Source: Salvator merianae (Eukaryota > Chordata > Lepidosauria > Squamata > Teiidae). From it: a stretch of DNA of 64,000 bases. The notes beneath the pieces were generated by a model. That model did no database searches. It had not been told where the DNA came from and was given only the letters and a program-made list of their open reading frames with translations. Below are positions 1 to 12,008 of this stretch, one piece after another. The stretch spans positions 39,261,332 through 39,325,331 of the forward strand of contig QVOM02000073.1 in NCBI GenBank assembly GCA_003586115.2. Reading direction: 5' to 3'. The stretch's first letter is position 1, and each line of letters begins with the position of its first letter. Made by a program: the position numbers and the translations under genes.

Positions 1-832
1 ATGTGCATATCTGAAACCAGATTGAAATAGATCTAGATAATCAATTTCCTGTAAGCAAGCCTGCAGTTGGGTAGTTGCCTCTCTTATCAGCAGGGAAATG
101 AACAACTGAATGATAGTGAAATACCTCTAGATCCAGGAAGGCTCTCTTAAGGAGGGGAAGTACATAGCTTCCTTAAGTGCTGCTTGTACCTCCCCTTCCT
201 ACAATGAGGCATTTGTCAGTCCTTGGATTCACTCTACCGTATCTTCTCAGCTAGCTTTTATTAGCCGTGGTAGACAAGGAATAGGAGACAAGTGGTTGGC
301 ATGAACCTTGCAAATATATTGTCCTCTTCCTCAGACCACAATAATTGAAACTGATCCAAAATAACAGGATAACAGATAGTGCTGGGGACACTCCACCATT
401 TCAAACTGTAGAGACCAATTCCATGCAAAGATGACTGACTTTGTCCAGTAAGTGCTTTTGCAGATTTATCATAGCAAGCTTCTGAAGGTGGCATAGATTG
501 ATCCTTAATGACTACATGACAATAGCTTTTTAACTACCTGGAACAGCTGTGCTGGCTGGCTGCTTGAGGATGCAGTATGGTTTCTTTGCTGTCTCCATCT
601 CCACATGGTAGGGCCAATAATGTGCTCTTACTTATGTAACATCAAATTTGCATTAGCTGTTGGCCTTCCTACTTCTCACTGCATGCAATTCCATGCTATA
701 CCAGGATGCTTTACGAGCTCTGCAGGGCTATTAAGAACACTTAGGAGTGATCATGTCAATAGTTCTATTCACCTCATGATTCGAAAGTGTGACTAGAGTC
801 TCAACAGAAGCACCATACATGTTAACCAGAAA
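1..832. other. Unassigned sequence, no gene seen
   Basis: I see no recognisable coding region, RNA gene or repeat here. The open frames are short, overlap on both strands and resemble no family I know, so I treat them as chance. Confidence 0.5.
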
Positions 833-1215
833 TTATACTGGAGCCTTCATGAATCCATCAGATTTCATAAATTCCTGAGGGGGAACCATCTCGATGCATC
901 CTTCATCCCTGCAGTGAGGAACTGTCACCATAAGCACAAACTTCACCAGAAAATGATCCATCCATGACAACAGATTCACTAGAAATCCCCATACCAACAG
1001 ATTTACACCATCCCACTTTGTAGCAAAGATCAGGTAAAGAGGACGTCCTGCAACACGAGTTGGATGCATAACATCCTGAGAGCCCTGTGGTTGTCATGGA
1101 GGCCATAAGGTCCCGAACCAGACTGCATGAGGCATCCTCAGCATGGACATTGAAGACCCTCAACATTACTATGCAGGGAGCCTCCAAAACCACATCCGAG
1201 ATAACCTGCATTCAG
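833..1215 (-). pseudogene. L2-type LINE endonuclease fragment
   Basis: Read on the minus strand, two overlapping frames give pieces colinear with the endonuclease of the L2 element at 50.3-51.0 kb in this window. The piece DLMASMTTTGLS matches DLMGSMTTTGLS there. It is followed by a segment with LYLIFATKWDGVNLL and SWMDHFLVKF, which match LDLVFATEGRGNALL and SWTDHHLVKF. The second piece carries the C-terminal D-H pair of an AP-like endonuclease. The two pieces lie in different frames, so there is at least one frameshift. No RT part is attached. This is an old, dead, truncated LINE copy. Confidence 0.8.
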
Positions 1216-1542
1216 ATGGTTGAAAGATAGAGTTAAGGCATGATAATCTCAAATGTCTAACACTCCTTCTCTGAATCATTTTTTTCTGGTTCCTATCACC
1301 ATATCTCTTTCTGCTCATTTGGACTGAAATGGAACTCCCATGACTCTCTTCTCTCACCTAGGCATATAGTTTCCTCCTCTTCCCTCTGGTAGAAATGGCT
1401 CTGCTTACTCAAGAGATGAACTACCTAGCACTGGGACTCCTGAGGGGACTCCTGGCTCTCACCCAAGAGGTTGATCTAAACTTGGGCCACCAGCACTGTC
1501 TCTCATACAGGTTAATGACCCAGTCAGATAGGAATCAGCCTC
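1216..1542. other. Unassigned sequence
   Basis: Nothing recognisable lies between the L2 fragment and the hAT-like element. There are no long frames and no tandem repeats. Confidence 0.4.
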
Positions 1543-1862
1543 TAAGGGCATTTTTGCACTTTCCACACTGTGGAATAAACCTTGCAGCACAGACACCATC
1601 CACACTGCGAGGTCTTAGAACAGAACAGTAGCAGAGCATTTGACCTCCAATGCCACAGGCACACTCCTGCCATTGCACAGCCATGCCATGTAGCTGTGCA
1701 TTTGCACCTGGACGTGGGTGTGAATGTACTTTATCAGGAGCAGTCTAGCTGCTCCTGGTATAGCTGTGGAACACAGTTTAGTGTTCCACAACTAGTAGCA
1801 ATTGGGAGCAGTTGGAATCTGCTCCCAATTGTGAGGGCCTTTGCAAAGTGTGGAGGCACTTG
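1543..1862. mobile_element. Non-autonomous hAT-like DNA transposon, copy 1 of a three-copy family
   Basis: The left end reads TAAGGGCATTTTTGCACTTT. The reverse complement of the right end reads CAAGTGCCTCCACACTTTGC. These are imperfect inverted termini of the TAGGGC... kind. The interior at about 1736-1798 holds GGAGCAGTCTAGCTGCTCC followed by a hairpin built on TAGCTGTGGAACACA and its inverted partner. The same core recurs at about 43718-43790 and 60790-60860. No transposase coding is present in its 320 bp. I could not find a convincing 8-bp target-site duplication, so the superfamily is inferred from the termini only. Confidence 0.6.
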
Positions 1863-3852
1863 ACTAGTAAGCATTCCTGATACTCAGTAACTTCGGTTGT
1901 GAACAGGTTCTCATTCTTGACTCGTCTCCATATCTTATTCTCTGTGATCCAGTGCCAGAACCAGCCAGAGGAAATGTTATCTCTGATAAAAACAAGTTAA
2001 AAAGGAACAGTTTAAAATTAATTCTTACCCCAACACTCTGTCTATCCCAACAGATCCCAAACTACCCCCAAATGAGCCCCTAATGAGTAATTTCTTTGGC
2101 TGTGGCCCAGTGCTGCTATCTTGGCTCTCTGCTGCCTTAAGTAGCTGCCTGGCCCTACCCGCAACAGCCCAGAATGATACAGCAGACACTTAGCTGCAGC
2201 CCCACATGGTTACTTTTCAGGGATGGGTGAGTCATGTACTCCCAGGCAGTTCTTCCTTCCTCAGCAGCAGAAGGAAGCAGTTCTTATAGAAGAAAGCAGA
2301 AAAGTAGAAAAGCTGACTGTGCAATAGCAGCTGTGAAAAGCTATGTCCACTTTCAACAAGCCCAGTGCTGCTGCACCTCAGAAATCCTTCAGAAGTTTTA
2401 TTATATCCCAGTTCAAGAGGGACCCTACTATGTGCCGAGCTGTGGAGCTTCCAGCATGGAGTAAAAGCTTTGCAAGCAGTAAAACAGTTGGGCTTCTCCC
2501 TTGAAATTTAGATGCAGCCTAGCTCCACTGTAGTTGTTATTTTTTGAGATTCAAGTGGATTTTACTCCACAGTGTTCCTGTGAGTTAGACTTTCCTGGGG
2601 GAGCCTCAAGAACACTGCTGAAAACATTGTCAATTGTTGTGATCATTATTTCCCAGTTTAATGTGAAAAATGAAAATGGAAAAGTAAGTATTCCATGTCA
2701 TCCATAAATGATCAGGATTTTCTTTGACAGACTGTGAACTTGTGTAACATTAGAGCAGGTTTCAGAAATCTGGAACTACCCAAATCCCTTCATCCTTGGA
2801 GTTCTACCCACTGGTATTTAGGTAATTTTGAACATTGAATTTAGAAAGTTGCTTGGTTTGTTTTTTTAGAACACTTTGACAGAATAGTCTTATGCCATTC
2901 TTCTGATGGCAGCAATGAAGTAATATATATTGTTATTCAAAGAATTTGAAAAAAGTACTCTTCAAGCTGAAATAAACCTGCCACACTTCACCTGAGGGCC
3001 TCCTGTACATTCTGAAGTGGGGCCTTGGACCTCTGCTCCAAAGTGCTGATCTGATACTCTCTGATCCAGATGAGCTGCTTGGAAACTTTCCAACAGTGAT
3101 AGTCCAACTCCTTAATTCCATTTGTGCACGTTATCAGACCATTGCTGAAGTGAGAAGAATCATGAAAATAGTAAGAGGGAAATAGCTGTCATCACTTTAC
3201 AGAAAAAAAATCATCTACATATATCATGAGAGATACTGAGAGCTCTGTAAATATCAGCTTTTCCATTCTTGCAGTGTTGAGCAGGCTAGCAAATCATCAT
3301 GCATTCAGGTGGTACTGTGAATTTCCTGACATACAGGAAATGGTCACATGTTCCTTCTCTATATTAGAAAACTAACGGGCATGATTTCACAATAGCTTCC
3401 ATGGCTGTGTGATACATTTAGTATGTTGGCAAAATGTCTGTGGGATTGTCACCATTTGCTTCTAGCCTTCACCGCTGGCTAGCAGTGTTGCTTATGCAGC
3501 ACTTTGAATAGAGAGACAAGCGTAAAACCTGTACACAGCCTCTTCACAGCAAGTCCCAGCAGTGGCTCCAAATGGTGACCAATGTAAACTGGGTACTGTG
3601 AAACTCCAAACTAGGCTGCAAGGATCTCAGAGGAGGTCTGGCCCCTAGATGTATGGGACACATGGTGTACTGGTACGTGGATATGCCATGATTTTCACAA
3701 ACCAAACCCCCAGCAACAGGCAAATCATCTCACTGTCTTGTCAGGGTCTTGAGAAAGACAAAGGCTAGGAGAGTAAACCCTAACAGAAAAGCTGGAGTGT
3801 ACTTCCCTTCCTAGGGATCAAGACATAGATCTTATTTAATCTTATCTAAATC
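1863..3852. other. Unassigned sequence
   Basis: About 2 kb of AT-rich sequence without a recognisable gene or repeat family. The short open frames here overlap on both strands and have no family features. Confidence 0.4.
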
Positions 3853-4662
3853 TTTTTTTTTTTTTTTAAGGTGTCATGAAATCACCTCCGATCTGGTCAT
3901 TGGCACCAACTGGACCTCATCATTACATGAAGATGGTGCGTTAGCCTGTGTCCTTATTACCCATCAGTATCACAGTACAGAATGTGACAGTGACCATTCC
4001 CTGGTTGGCAGCAAAGTGTACCTTCAGCCTAAACAAATTCATTGCTCTAAGCTGAAAAGTCATACTAGTGTTAACTCTGCTGAAACAACAGTCCCTCATT
4101 TGCATGATTTTTTTTGGTTTGTTTTTTTGGTTTTCTTTTTATTTGCATGATCATTTTGCCAGTTCCATTGAGCAAGCCCTCCAGAACTATCCTATTACAA
4201 TGCTGAAGTGAGCTGGAAGTAGATGCAATCAAGAATACTCTTGGCAAAAGAGAGGCACATAATCCAGATTGCTTTGAGGTCACTGTTGCAGTCTGAGTCT
4301 GCCATTGAGGTCAGATGGGCAGTTCTAGCAAATTATACGAGGAATCCACAAGAGGAAACAGTAATTGTACTTAGATAAGCTTGAACTGTTACACAGTGGG
4401 CTGCAAGAGTCTGTGTCAATGGCTCCTGGAAAAAACTGTCCCAGAGCATCTAGCTGATTGTGGCAATGTCTGAAGCATGTATGATGGAATTAAAAAGGTT
4501 CTTGGATTCATCCCAAGAAAAACTGCACCCCTCAAGCCATCCACAGGTGCAATCATTAAAGGTAAGGGCAAACAGATGGAGAGATGGGCCTCCATTCACA
4601 GGAGAATTCTAGGGTTGATGCTGTGTTTGGACACATCATAGACCTGCCTGCCATGGAAGAAC

Positions 4663-5154
4663 TAGGGGCCTGTTTGCGCTTAGCGAGAGGAACGTTCCAG
4701 GACACTTGCTGGAATGCAGCATTCACACTGGCAAACAACCCCAGCTGACCTAAAACACACCAAAGCCCACCTGATACTCACCTGAAGTTCACCAGCTGTA
4801 GTCAACTAAATTGTAGTCTTCATGCTGACCTAAGCAATCAGGTGCGGATCAGGAAAGGTGCGTTCGCATCATTTCTTGGTTTGTAATGGCGGTGGGACGG
4901 GGTCTGCATGGCTGCGCAGGCATAGTCTGATAGTTCAAACCCAGCTCTCACTATGTTTGGGCTTTGGGGTCCAGACCCTGGCAGCTGCTCCGGACCCAGC
5001 TACCTCACTAGTGCACTCCCATTTGCACTACTCCCCCAGCTGATAGGGGTGTCCAATGCTGACAGGTGTGAACACTCCTCACCTTATCTGATCCTGACTG
5101 GCTCGAACCCTGCTAATTAGAATGTTCTACTGTCATAAGTGCGAAAACGTCCTA
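4663..5154. mobile_element. Non-autonomous hAT-like DNA transposon inside the RTE-like LINE
   Basis: The left terminus TAGGGGCCTGTTTGCGCTTA pairs with the reverse complement of the right terminus, TAGGACGTTTTCGCACTTAT. The LINE frame stops at IIDLPAMEEL on the left and resumes just beyond the right end, upstream of AIDSLTSGKA. The element is thus bounded by its host as well as by its termini. It is 492 bp, GC-richer than its surroundings, and without recognisable transposase coding. No clear 8-bp duplication flanks it; the left flank is GGAAGAAC and the right flank GATATCCT. Confidence 0.6.
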
Positions 5155-5570
5155 GATATCCTAGATGTAGTTGTTTTAAAAAAAACTAAGCAAGGCAATA
5201 GATTCCCTTACTAGTGGGAAAGCCCTGAGGATGGATGGCATCCCTTCTGAAGTGATCAAGGTGGGCAAGCAAACTACACTACAGCAACTACACAAGGTCC
5301 ACTGTCAGTGCTGGGAAGAAGGGATTGTGTCTCAGGATAAGTGCATTGTATAAAAACAAAGGAGACCAGAGTTATTGCAAGAACTACAGCAGAATTTCAC
5401 TCTGAAACACCATTGTGGAAATGTCTGAGTGGTTCTCAACAGGTTGTAGTTGCTTGTTGATCCTGTGTACCCAGAGGTGCAGCATCCTTTTAGAGTGGTA
5501 AGAGCAACTGCTAATGTGATCTTTTCTCACTTCGCAAGCTACAAAAGAAGTGCTGTGAGCACAGATGTCC

Positions 5571-5592
5571 ATTTACATTTACATTTACATTT
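5571..5592 (+). repeat. (ATTTAC)n microsatellite
   Basis: About four tandem copies of ATTTAC interrupt the RTE-like LINE frame. Confidence 0.9.
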
Positions 5593-5917
5593 GACCTGGC
5601 AAAGTCCTTTGCTATAGTTACTAGAAGAGACTTTTTCATGCTACTCTAGAAGACTGGCTGCCTACTCTGGCTTCTCAGGATCATAACATCTTTCCATAAA
5701 GATATGCAAAGCGCTGTCCAGTTTGACTGAGTGTCCTCTAAACCATGTGTTCTATGATATTTTGTTTTTCTCTCTGCTATAGCAGTACATCTTCAATACC
5801 TCTGATGATGGGATATATCTGCAAACAGGAAGTAATACTAATCTTTTCAACCTCACATGACCAGAGCCAAGACCCACACCTTTGAAGTGGTGGCAGAGTT
5901 TACTTACCTTGGCTTCT

Positions 5918-6300
5918 CATGGCCTTTCTCCATTTTTCTGTGTACTGTTCTAGCAAGGGGTCCAGCAGCCATTCTTCAGCATGCTAGAGTAGTACACAGG
6001 TGGCCTTGTCCCCTGCTTATATGCTCCATCCACATTGGGTGGAGTGTAGCCTGGTCTAGGTGGCCCACAATGTTCTCTAGATCAGGGAAGTGGTAGACCT
6101 TTCTAAACAGATCCACAAGGAGTAAGTAAACTGGCCCAAGGAGCTGTGCAGAAGGGTGCACAGCTCCCTGTTCCCAGTTTAGCAGCGGGATCCCTTTCAG
6201 CAGCACACCAAATTGCGCCACTGAAATGTGTCCCCCAAGGACTCCGAGGCCAAAAACTTTAGCTCCTGGTGATTGGAGCCCTGGTAGCAGGTACTGAAGC
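5918..6300. mobile_element. Non-autonomous DNA transposon of the CTTTCTGCACTT family, after the LINE
   Basis: The LINE frame ends at about 5917. It is followed by GGCCTTTCTCCATTTTTCTG, a degraded form of the terminal motif common in this window, and then the internal block with AAGGGGTCCAGCAGCC. A central hairpin around 6185-6235 pairs GGGATCCCTTTCAGCAGCAC with a later CACTGAAATGTGTCCCCC. The same arrangement occurs at 11275, 20455, 41830 and 47460. The right boundary is approximate. A 154-codon open frame on the minus strand across this element is a chance frame. Confidence 0.5.
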
Positions 6301-7640
6301 GAGTGTAATTTGTAAAACATGTAATAGCAAATTTGCACTGGAAGATTTTGCTTTATAGGAGAATGTACTGTATATATATAAAAATACAGTGTACAGCCTC
6401 TGGATAATACATTTATAGGTGAGCAATCAGTTGGCATCAATCATATGCCTTGGCCCACACAGTAGGTGCATAACATCATTAAATGACTAGGTTGGATTTT
6501 TGTCATTTCTTACTGAGTCACAGATGATGTTTAAAGGATCTGAAATCACTTTGGAGTACTGGAGGCCTGTAGCTCTTGTCACTACTCACAGGCTCTTGCC
6601 TAGCAATACACCATCCCTGTCACTAACTCAGATTGGCAGTATAAGATGGTGAATGAGCACAAGAAGATGTTAAACTGTTTCAAATGTGCACCCAGCCTGA
6701 ATATATGTATCTAGAAAGCCCTAGCAGTCCATGTACTTGTTTCATCTTGTATTTGTCTCAGAGATCGTGGCCATGAAATTGTGTAACAGCTACTGTTCAG
6801 GCAGCATTCTGCACAACCGATCTGGAGAGAGACAATGAACATGGCCCTGTTTTTAGCGATGAGCATATGGTGTCCCTTGCTCCCAGTCATTGCAATTGGG
6901 TAGCAAATTATCCCTGTGGGGCTGCATACTGTCATCTCAGATTTGGCCCAACAGATCCCCAGAGTAGCAAGAGAGCATCTTTGTCTGTCTCCTTTGGCAC
7001 ACTGTCATCTCACACTGTGGGTGCATTGTGTGGAGCAGAAGACTTGGTCATGAGCTCCTGAATCAAGGGAACCGAGTTCTAAGTAAATCTGCATGCAAAA
7101 ACTGTGACATTAATGGGTACGCCAGTTTCCAAAGGATATTCATCTGTCGTCTGAGGCATAATGTCGATCTCAAGGAATGCAGAGGACAGGTTTTCAGAAC
7201 GGACGTTTTAGCATTAAGAATAAATGTCTATTTTTAAGGTGGTTATCCCTGCAAAGACCGACATTTGTTTGATAGAAGCAATCTGTGTAAACTGAATAGA
7301 GGCTCACAAATTACCTGCTGCACTGCAAGAGGTAATTGAACTGAGCAGAAATGAAAGTCCATCTCCTTTTAATTTAGCCAGCCTGAATTGGCTGGATCTT
7401 TCACTGTATAAAACCCTTTCTGAATTCATGAGCTATTTTAGCAATTTTATTCCTGATGGACATTTATCAAGACAAAACTTCTGATTCAACTGGATGACCA
7501 CAGGCTGTGGGGTTTCTTTTTCTTTTTCTCCCTGGCTGAAATCAGTGCTAGGATTAAAAGCACAGAAATAAAAGCTGGAGAAGCCGGAAGGAGCTGCAAG
7601 TTTTTCAAAATGCAACATGTTAATTTTATTCATGAACAAT
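6301..7640. other. Unassigned sequence
   Basis: About 1.3 kb with no recognised gene or repeat. Short frames at 6711-6935 and 6867-7237 have no family features. Confidence 0.4.
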
Positions 7641-7924
7641 CTTATTTATTTGTGGTTGTGTCCCCACTTACACAGTGGCAGATGCTTGGGGCAGGTGCCT
7701 CTGCTGTAGTAGCTTCCCCGTGATTTGGTCACGGGAAGCAAAGATTCCTCTCCAGCTCCAGTTTCAACAGGCCAGACCATGTTGAGCATCCTTTACACTT
7801 AGGCACGGGGCCCAATGTGGGCCTCTGTGCACATGCGTGGCTGCTTCTGCACTGCTGCAGACCACTTCCACAAGCTGAAGTGAGGCTACTGGGCTTTGTC
7901 ACTATGCTTTAGACCCCTCTGGTG
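7641..7924. repeat. GC-richer block, probable unclassified DNA repeat
   Basis: Composition rises sharply against the AT-rich neighbours and stops where the L1 relic begins. It contains a small hairpin around CCCCGTGATTTGGTCACGGG. No coding is seen. That it is a repeat is inferred from composition only. Confidence 0.3.
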
Positions 7925-8480
7925 GATCCTAGGGTGCTGGAATAAGCAGCTCTGTTGAAGAATATGGTGTGTGTGTGTTTTTTCTCGACTTTGACCAGAT
8001 AGCTCGTGTAGCTTGCATATATGGATTTGTAATTTTTTGTGTAATAATTTTTGTTTCAGTGTGTAAAGGATTTATGTTTTTACCTTGCAATTCTTGTAAT
8101 TCATAATCAACCCACCACTTTCTCTCTGGATGTTGAAAGAGCAATAATTGATTAATGTTACATGTATCATAGTATCTTTCTAGATGAGGAAATCCCCATC
8201 CTCCCTTATTTGATTGTTTATGTATTAATTTTTTGGATATTCTATGTTTTTTTTCCCTGAGGAGACATGTTTTAGTAAGTATTTATCCCAGGAATGTAAC
8301 ACTTTAGAATTCAGTGAAAATGGAATGGTTTGGAAGAGAAATAATATCTTACATAAAACAATCATCTTAATCGCTGATATTTTGCCTAATAGAAAAAGAT
8401 CTTTTATCTTCCATTTTTGCATTTCTTTCTTAATATTATGCCACAAGGAACTGCATTTTATTGTGTGTTTTTAGTGAACG
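7925..8480 (-). pseudogene. L1 ORF2 reverse-transcriptase C-terminal fragment
   Basis: The minus strand gives two frames from the post-RT part of L1 ORF2. One (8446 to 8225) contains LLGKISAIKMIVLCKILFLF followed by QTIPFSL. This is the well-known L1 stretch in which an LGR-I-KM motif precedes LP-ILFLFQ. The other (8144 to 7929) contains PERKWWVDYELQELQGK, and this is followed by ITNPYMQATRAIWSKSRK. A stop and a frame change separate them. The fragment is 5'-truncated and has no identifiable tail. Confidence 0.85.
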
Positions 8481-8624
8481 TGGTATGAGTATGCACTTTT
8501 ATACAGCATCTTGTGTAGGAAATTCTTAGTTCTGGCATAGTTCCACACAAAGAAAACTGCTGGAAGTATACATTATCTACACTCCTTCCAGCTTATCAAA
8601 AGTCTCCTTAGGATTACACCCTGA

Positions 8625-8865
8625 TACATTTATTTGTTTGCTTATTTATGACATTTATATACTACCTTTCCTCTGAATAGCCCAAGGTGATGTACAGAAA
8701 TTTCCTTCCCTCCATTTTATTCCCACAACAACCCTGTGAATTAGGTTAGGCTGAGAGGTTGTGGTTGGCCCAGGGTTACCCAGTGATATTCTATGGCAGT
8801 GTGGGAATCTGAACCCAGGAGCTCCTATTTTCTAATCTAGGTTGCACTATCTCTTACATGGTAGT
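8625..8865 (-). mobile_element. MIR-like tRNA-derived SINE with an L2-like tail
   Basis: Read on the minus strand, a tRNA-like head with a box-B-like GGGTTCAGATTCCC is followed by a core with CACTGGGTAACCCTGGGCCA and then CACAGGGTTGTTGTGGGAAT. It ends in a tail TCACCTTGGGCTATTCAGAG resembling the L2 3' end. The order of head, core and L2 tail, and the sequence of the core, are those of MIR/CORE-SINEs as found in reptiles. It is non-coding and was mobilised by L2 machinery (family knowledge). Confidence 0.7.
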
Positions 8866-9744
8866 GCAGCTTGGTAAATGTGTGTGTTCATGCACACTCA
8901 CTATATACCCAATAATTTTAGCTAAATAATGGATAGATGCATACATGCACGGGTACATACATATGTACAATTATCAGTAATACCACAGGGGGTAAAACAT
9001 GTCATTTAGAAGCTTGGTAGGAGTTGGGAAAAGATCTGATGGGCCCTAGATCACATCAGGCTGGGTGATGATGGCATTGCATGGTCCCACTTGGCAGTGA
9101 CTGGCACCATTCCCTTTCAATTCCAAAGAAAGTTGTGGTGTGTGGGGGGCAACTAGGAACAAGGAGAGCTGAGGTGAACAGCTCATCATGTTCTAGGCCT
9201 AAGGTTGTTTCACATAGCAAACTCAGCCGCCGTGCAAGAGGGACATGGTTAGTGCAAATCTTTTATGAAATATTTGAAGCAGCATTTTGCACCTCCCTAA
9301 CACCATCTTACAGTGTAATGTGCATCTGCTGAAACGTACCGGTTAAGGCAGCTATATTTTGGGACGGCACTTTATCCACCTTGAGGCATCTAAAGTGCCC
9401 AGTTTATTGGTACATTTGCAGCTGTAAATTGTCTCTTGAAGACTTTATAAAATCATAGTTATTCAAAGGGACGTTATTTGTACCCACTGCTCCCTACAGT
9501 AATTGAAATCAAGGTCATGCTCAACTGGCATTTTTCCAACATCCAGTGAACCAAGTCAACCTTTAAGCAGGCTCTGATTTCCCTTGAAATGCTATGGATT
9601 TGTTGTCTTACCATGATGCCATGCATCCTTAGGCTGGGCTTAGAACTGGTGAAGAAGACAGTGCTCTGCGATAGTGGGAATTTCCATCAAGGCCCCTGTT
9701 ACACCAGTTCTTAAAGAGTTGCATCAGTTTCTCTTTTGTTTCCA
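8866..9744. other. Unassigned sequence
   Basis: No recognisable gene or repeat. Confidence 0.4.
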
Positions 9745-10125
9745 AATCCAGAGTGTTAATGTTGACAATTAAATCCCTTCACAACATGGGCCCCAAATAC
9801 CTGAAGGAAGGCCTCCTCTGACATAGTTGTGCCCTACAGTTAAGATCTTCTGGGGAGGCCCTCCTCGCGATCCTGTTGCTTGAGGAGGTTTATAGGATAA
9901 AGTCAAGGAGGGGAGCCTTCTTAGTAGTGGCGCTCAGGCTGTGGAACAGTCTTTTCACAGGGGTGCATCAGGCATCAATCTTAAGCAGATTGTGACACCT
10001 GGTAAAATATACCTGTTTAATTTGTGGTTCAATCCCTGAGGATTATTTTAATTTTTTCTTTTCTATTTCTATTTTTTGTTGCAAGAAAAGATGGAATACA
10101 AATTATCTAAATAAATAAATAATAG
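9745..10125 (+). pseudogene. L2-type LINE 3' end
   Basis: The plus strand translates, with frameshifts, to the C-terminal tail of L2 ORF2: MGPKYLKEGLL, then a degraded SSGEALLAILLLEE, and then ALRLWNSLF. These match GPAYLKERLHPY and the VVPSPAL region of the element at 52.8 kb. Downstream comes a T-rich 3' UTR and a tail TCTAAATAAATAAATAATAG, typical of L2 3' termini. It is 5'-truncated and dead. Confidence 0.8.
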
Positions 10126-11063
10126 AAGGTGATGCATAGAACTTCTAGCACTGGTAAAATTCCCCATTGCTGATTTTAGCTGGTGATAGATGTTATTCAA
10201 CTATATACTTTTATCTGAGCCAAATTGTATTTGCTTTGCTGATTGCTTCTCCCATGTCTATCCTCATAGCCTGCTTCCTGTTCTATCCATCTCAATAAAA
10301 TGTTCCTCCTTTTTACCCATTCATCATGGATCCAGGGCTTTTAATTTTGCTCCAATTCTTTAGCTTTTAAGCACCCTTTTAGATTAAAGACTTCCTTTTA
10401 TGCATGTGACTGTGATGGTGCCAGAGATATCTGATGACACATAGGAGATAATTGCCACATTCTTCCTCACAGGAGGGTGGGCTTATCCTGTTGCCAGTTT
10501 TTGCCTCAATATAATTGGACTGTTAGACTCAGCGAAGACTGTTGAAGGCGTTTTTGGTGGCACCTTCTTCTCAACCCTCAGAACTCTGCATGGTAATGCC
10601 TTGTGTTCTTCACAATAGCAGACTTTATGCAGTAAATCAATTTATGCTTGTCTGCTGATAGAACCGCTTCTTAATTTTTTTTTGTATTTGTGTTCTGTGT
10701 ATGTCTGTTTTGAGACCACATCAGATATTAGCTGGAGTTGGGAGAACCAACAGCTTTCAAATCACATCACAGGTCCCAGATCAAGATGGGATTTGTCCTT
10801 TAACCCATCTGAGGAGAACATAATCCCCACTCCAAGGCAGATTCCATACATAAAATATGCCACGTTGTCTCCCTTCTTTTCTGTCACTGGCACTCAATAA
10901 AACATAGAATTGCTGCCATCATTCAGCTGATTTCCATATTTCAGCTGTCTGTTCTTATTTGTACTTGGCATCATTCCTTTCAGTTGTCTCTAGACTTCAA
11001 GCCTTATCTTAATATTCTAGGCCCTTTTCCTTGGTTGTTCTCTATATTCTAGTTTCTTCCACT
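10126..11063. other. Unassigned sequence
   Basis: AT-rich, no recognisable gene or repeat. Confidence 0.4.
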
Positions 11064-11485
11064 CAAGGGGCCTTTCTGCACTTATCTCTGTTTCAGATGA
11101 GAAAATAGTCCTCTTTTGTCTGTATGGTCATGCATGCTAGAGAGGTCCTGCCTTCTCTGTTATGCTCCGTCTGCACAAAATGGAGTGTATTCTTGATCAG
11201 GAAGTTCAAAATGACCTCCTGACCCACTTTTGAGCTAGGATAATGAATGCATACTAGGGTCATGGGGGACCCATTTTGCTGGCACACTTTGTTGCACTGC
11301 CAAATGGGTCCCCTATAGGCTCTGAGGCCATGATCTTCATTGCTGGCTGTTGGAGCCAACTCTGAAGCACATACAAGTTCCAGGGATGGCACAGGGAACT
11401 GGTTCAGAACAGGTTGGGACCAACCCCTGTCTCATTTGGACCCAGAGATTCAGATCTAAACAGGTATGTGCAGAAAGGTCCCTTG
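11064..11485. mobile_element. Non-autonomous DNA transposon, CTTTCTGCACTT family, both ends present
   Basis: The left terminus CAAGGGGCCTTTCTGCACTT and the reverse complement of the right terminus, CAAGGGACCTTTCTGCACAT, form a clear inverted pair. A central hairpin at about 11270-11322 pairs GGGGGACCCATTTTGCTGGC with CACTGCCAAATGGGTCCCC. This is the best-bounded copy of the family. It is 422 bp and has no transposase coding. The flanks CTTCCACT and CAAATCAT do not match, so no target-site duplication supports a superfamily. Confidence 0.75.
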
Positions 11486-11489
11486 CAAA

Positions 11490-12008
11490 TCATGCTTTAT
11501 GGCTACAATTATGGCTGTTGCTGCAATTACCTGCCTTGGACTGGTCCAAGTGGAGTGATTCAAGTGGAGTGGTTCACTTCCTGAATTAGTCCAAGTGGCC
11601 AGGAACATGGCCAATTGTATTGGGATGGCTGTTTCAGGACAGCCCCCATGCTGGCTCTGAAGCTTGCATTAGCTTCAGAGCTAGCTGTGAAGGCTTTGAT
11701 GGCTCCGACAGCCAGGAATAAAAAATCCTGGCCTTGGAGTCCCTGGGGACCCATTTTGGCAATGCTGAAAGATGCACCACCCAAATGGGTCACCTGGTAT
11801 ACCAGGCCATGAAGGCATCCATGGTCCAGTATATCACAAGTGCCCTGTTTAAAGAGGTCTACATGTATATTGGACTAGGTGGCTATTTTAGGCCTTGAAG
11901 TCTGATCTAAACCAGAGGGTGAGGCCTCCCTTAGATCACAGCTGCTTGTAGAAGGAAGGCCTCTGGACCCTTCTTAGATGGTTCCACTGGTTAGTGCAGA
12001 AACAGATG
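11490..12008. mobile_element. Second adjacent copy of the CTTTCTGCACTT family
   Basis: It shares internal sequence with the other copies: GAAGCTTGCATTAGCTTCAG, GGCTTTGATGGC, a CCAGGAATAAAAAATCCTGG hairpin, and the central pair GGACCCATTTTGGC with CCAAATGGGTC. The right end GGTTAGTGCAGAAACAG is a degraded inverted terminus. The left end is not clear, because it lies directly against the copy at 11064-11485. Confidence 0.55.

Larger units (their letters stand above)
3853..5917 (+). pseudogene. Degenerate LINE (endonuclease plus reverse transcriptase), RTE-like, interrupted by a DNA transposon
   Basis: Several frames translate to consecutive pieces of one LINE polyprotein. At about 3900-4035 is an endonuclease end with SDHSLVGSKVYLQP. 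At about 4545-4600 is the linker AIIKGKGKQMERWASIHR. At 4635-4664 is IIDLPAMEEL. At 5195-5240 is the RT start AIDSLTSGKALRMDGIPSE. At 5600-5730 is LAKSFAIV followed by SFHKDMQSAVQFD. At 5785-5850 is a piece with DDGIYLQTGSNTNLFNL. At 5857-5917 is THTFEVVAEFTYLGFS. Many stops and frame changes make it dead. The piece order matches RTE-like elements that encode endonuclease then RT. The clade name is tentative. A T-run at 3853-3867 precedes the first piece. Confidence 0.7.

Noticed and set aside
5976..6440. 154-codon minus-strand open frame
   Set aside because: It lies mostly across a non-coding DNA transposon whose other copies do not keep the frame.
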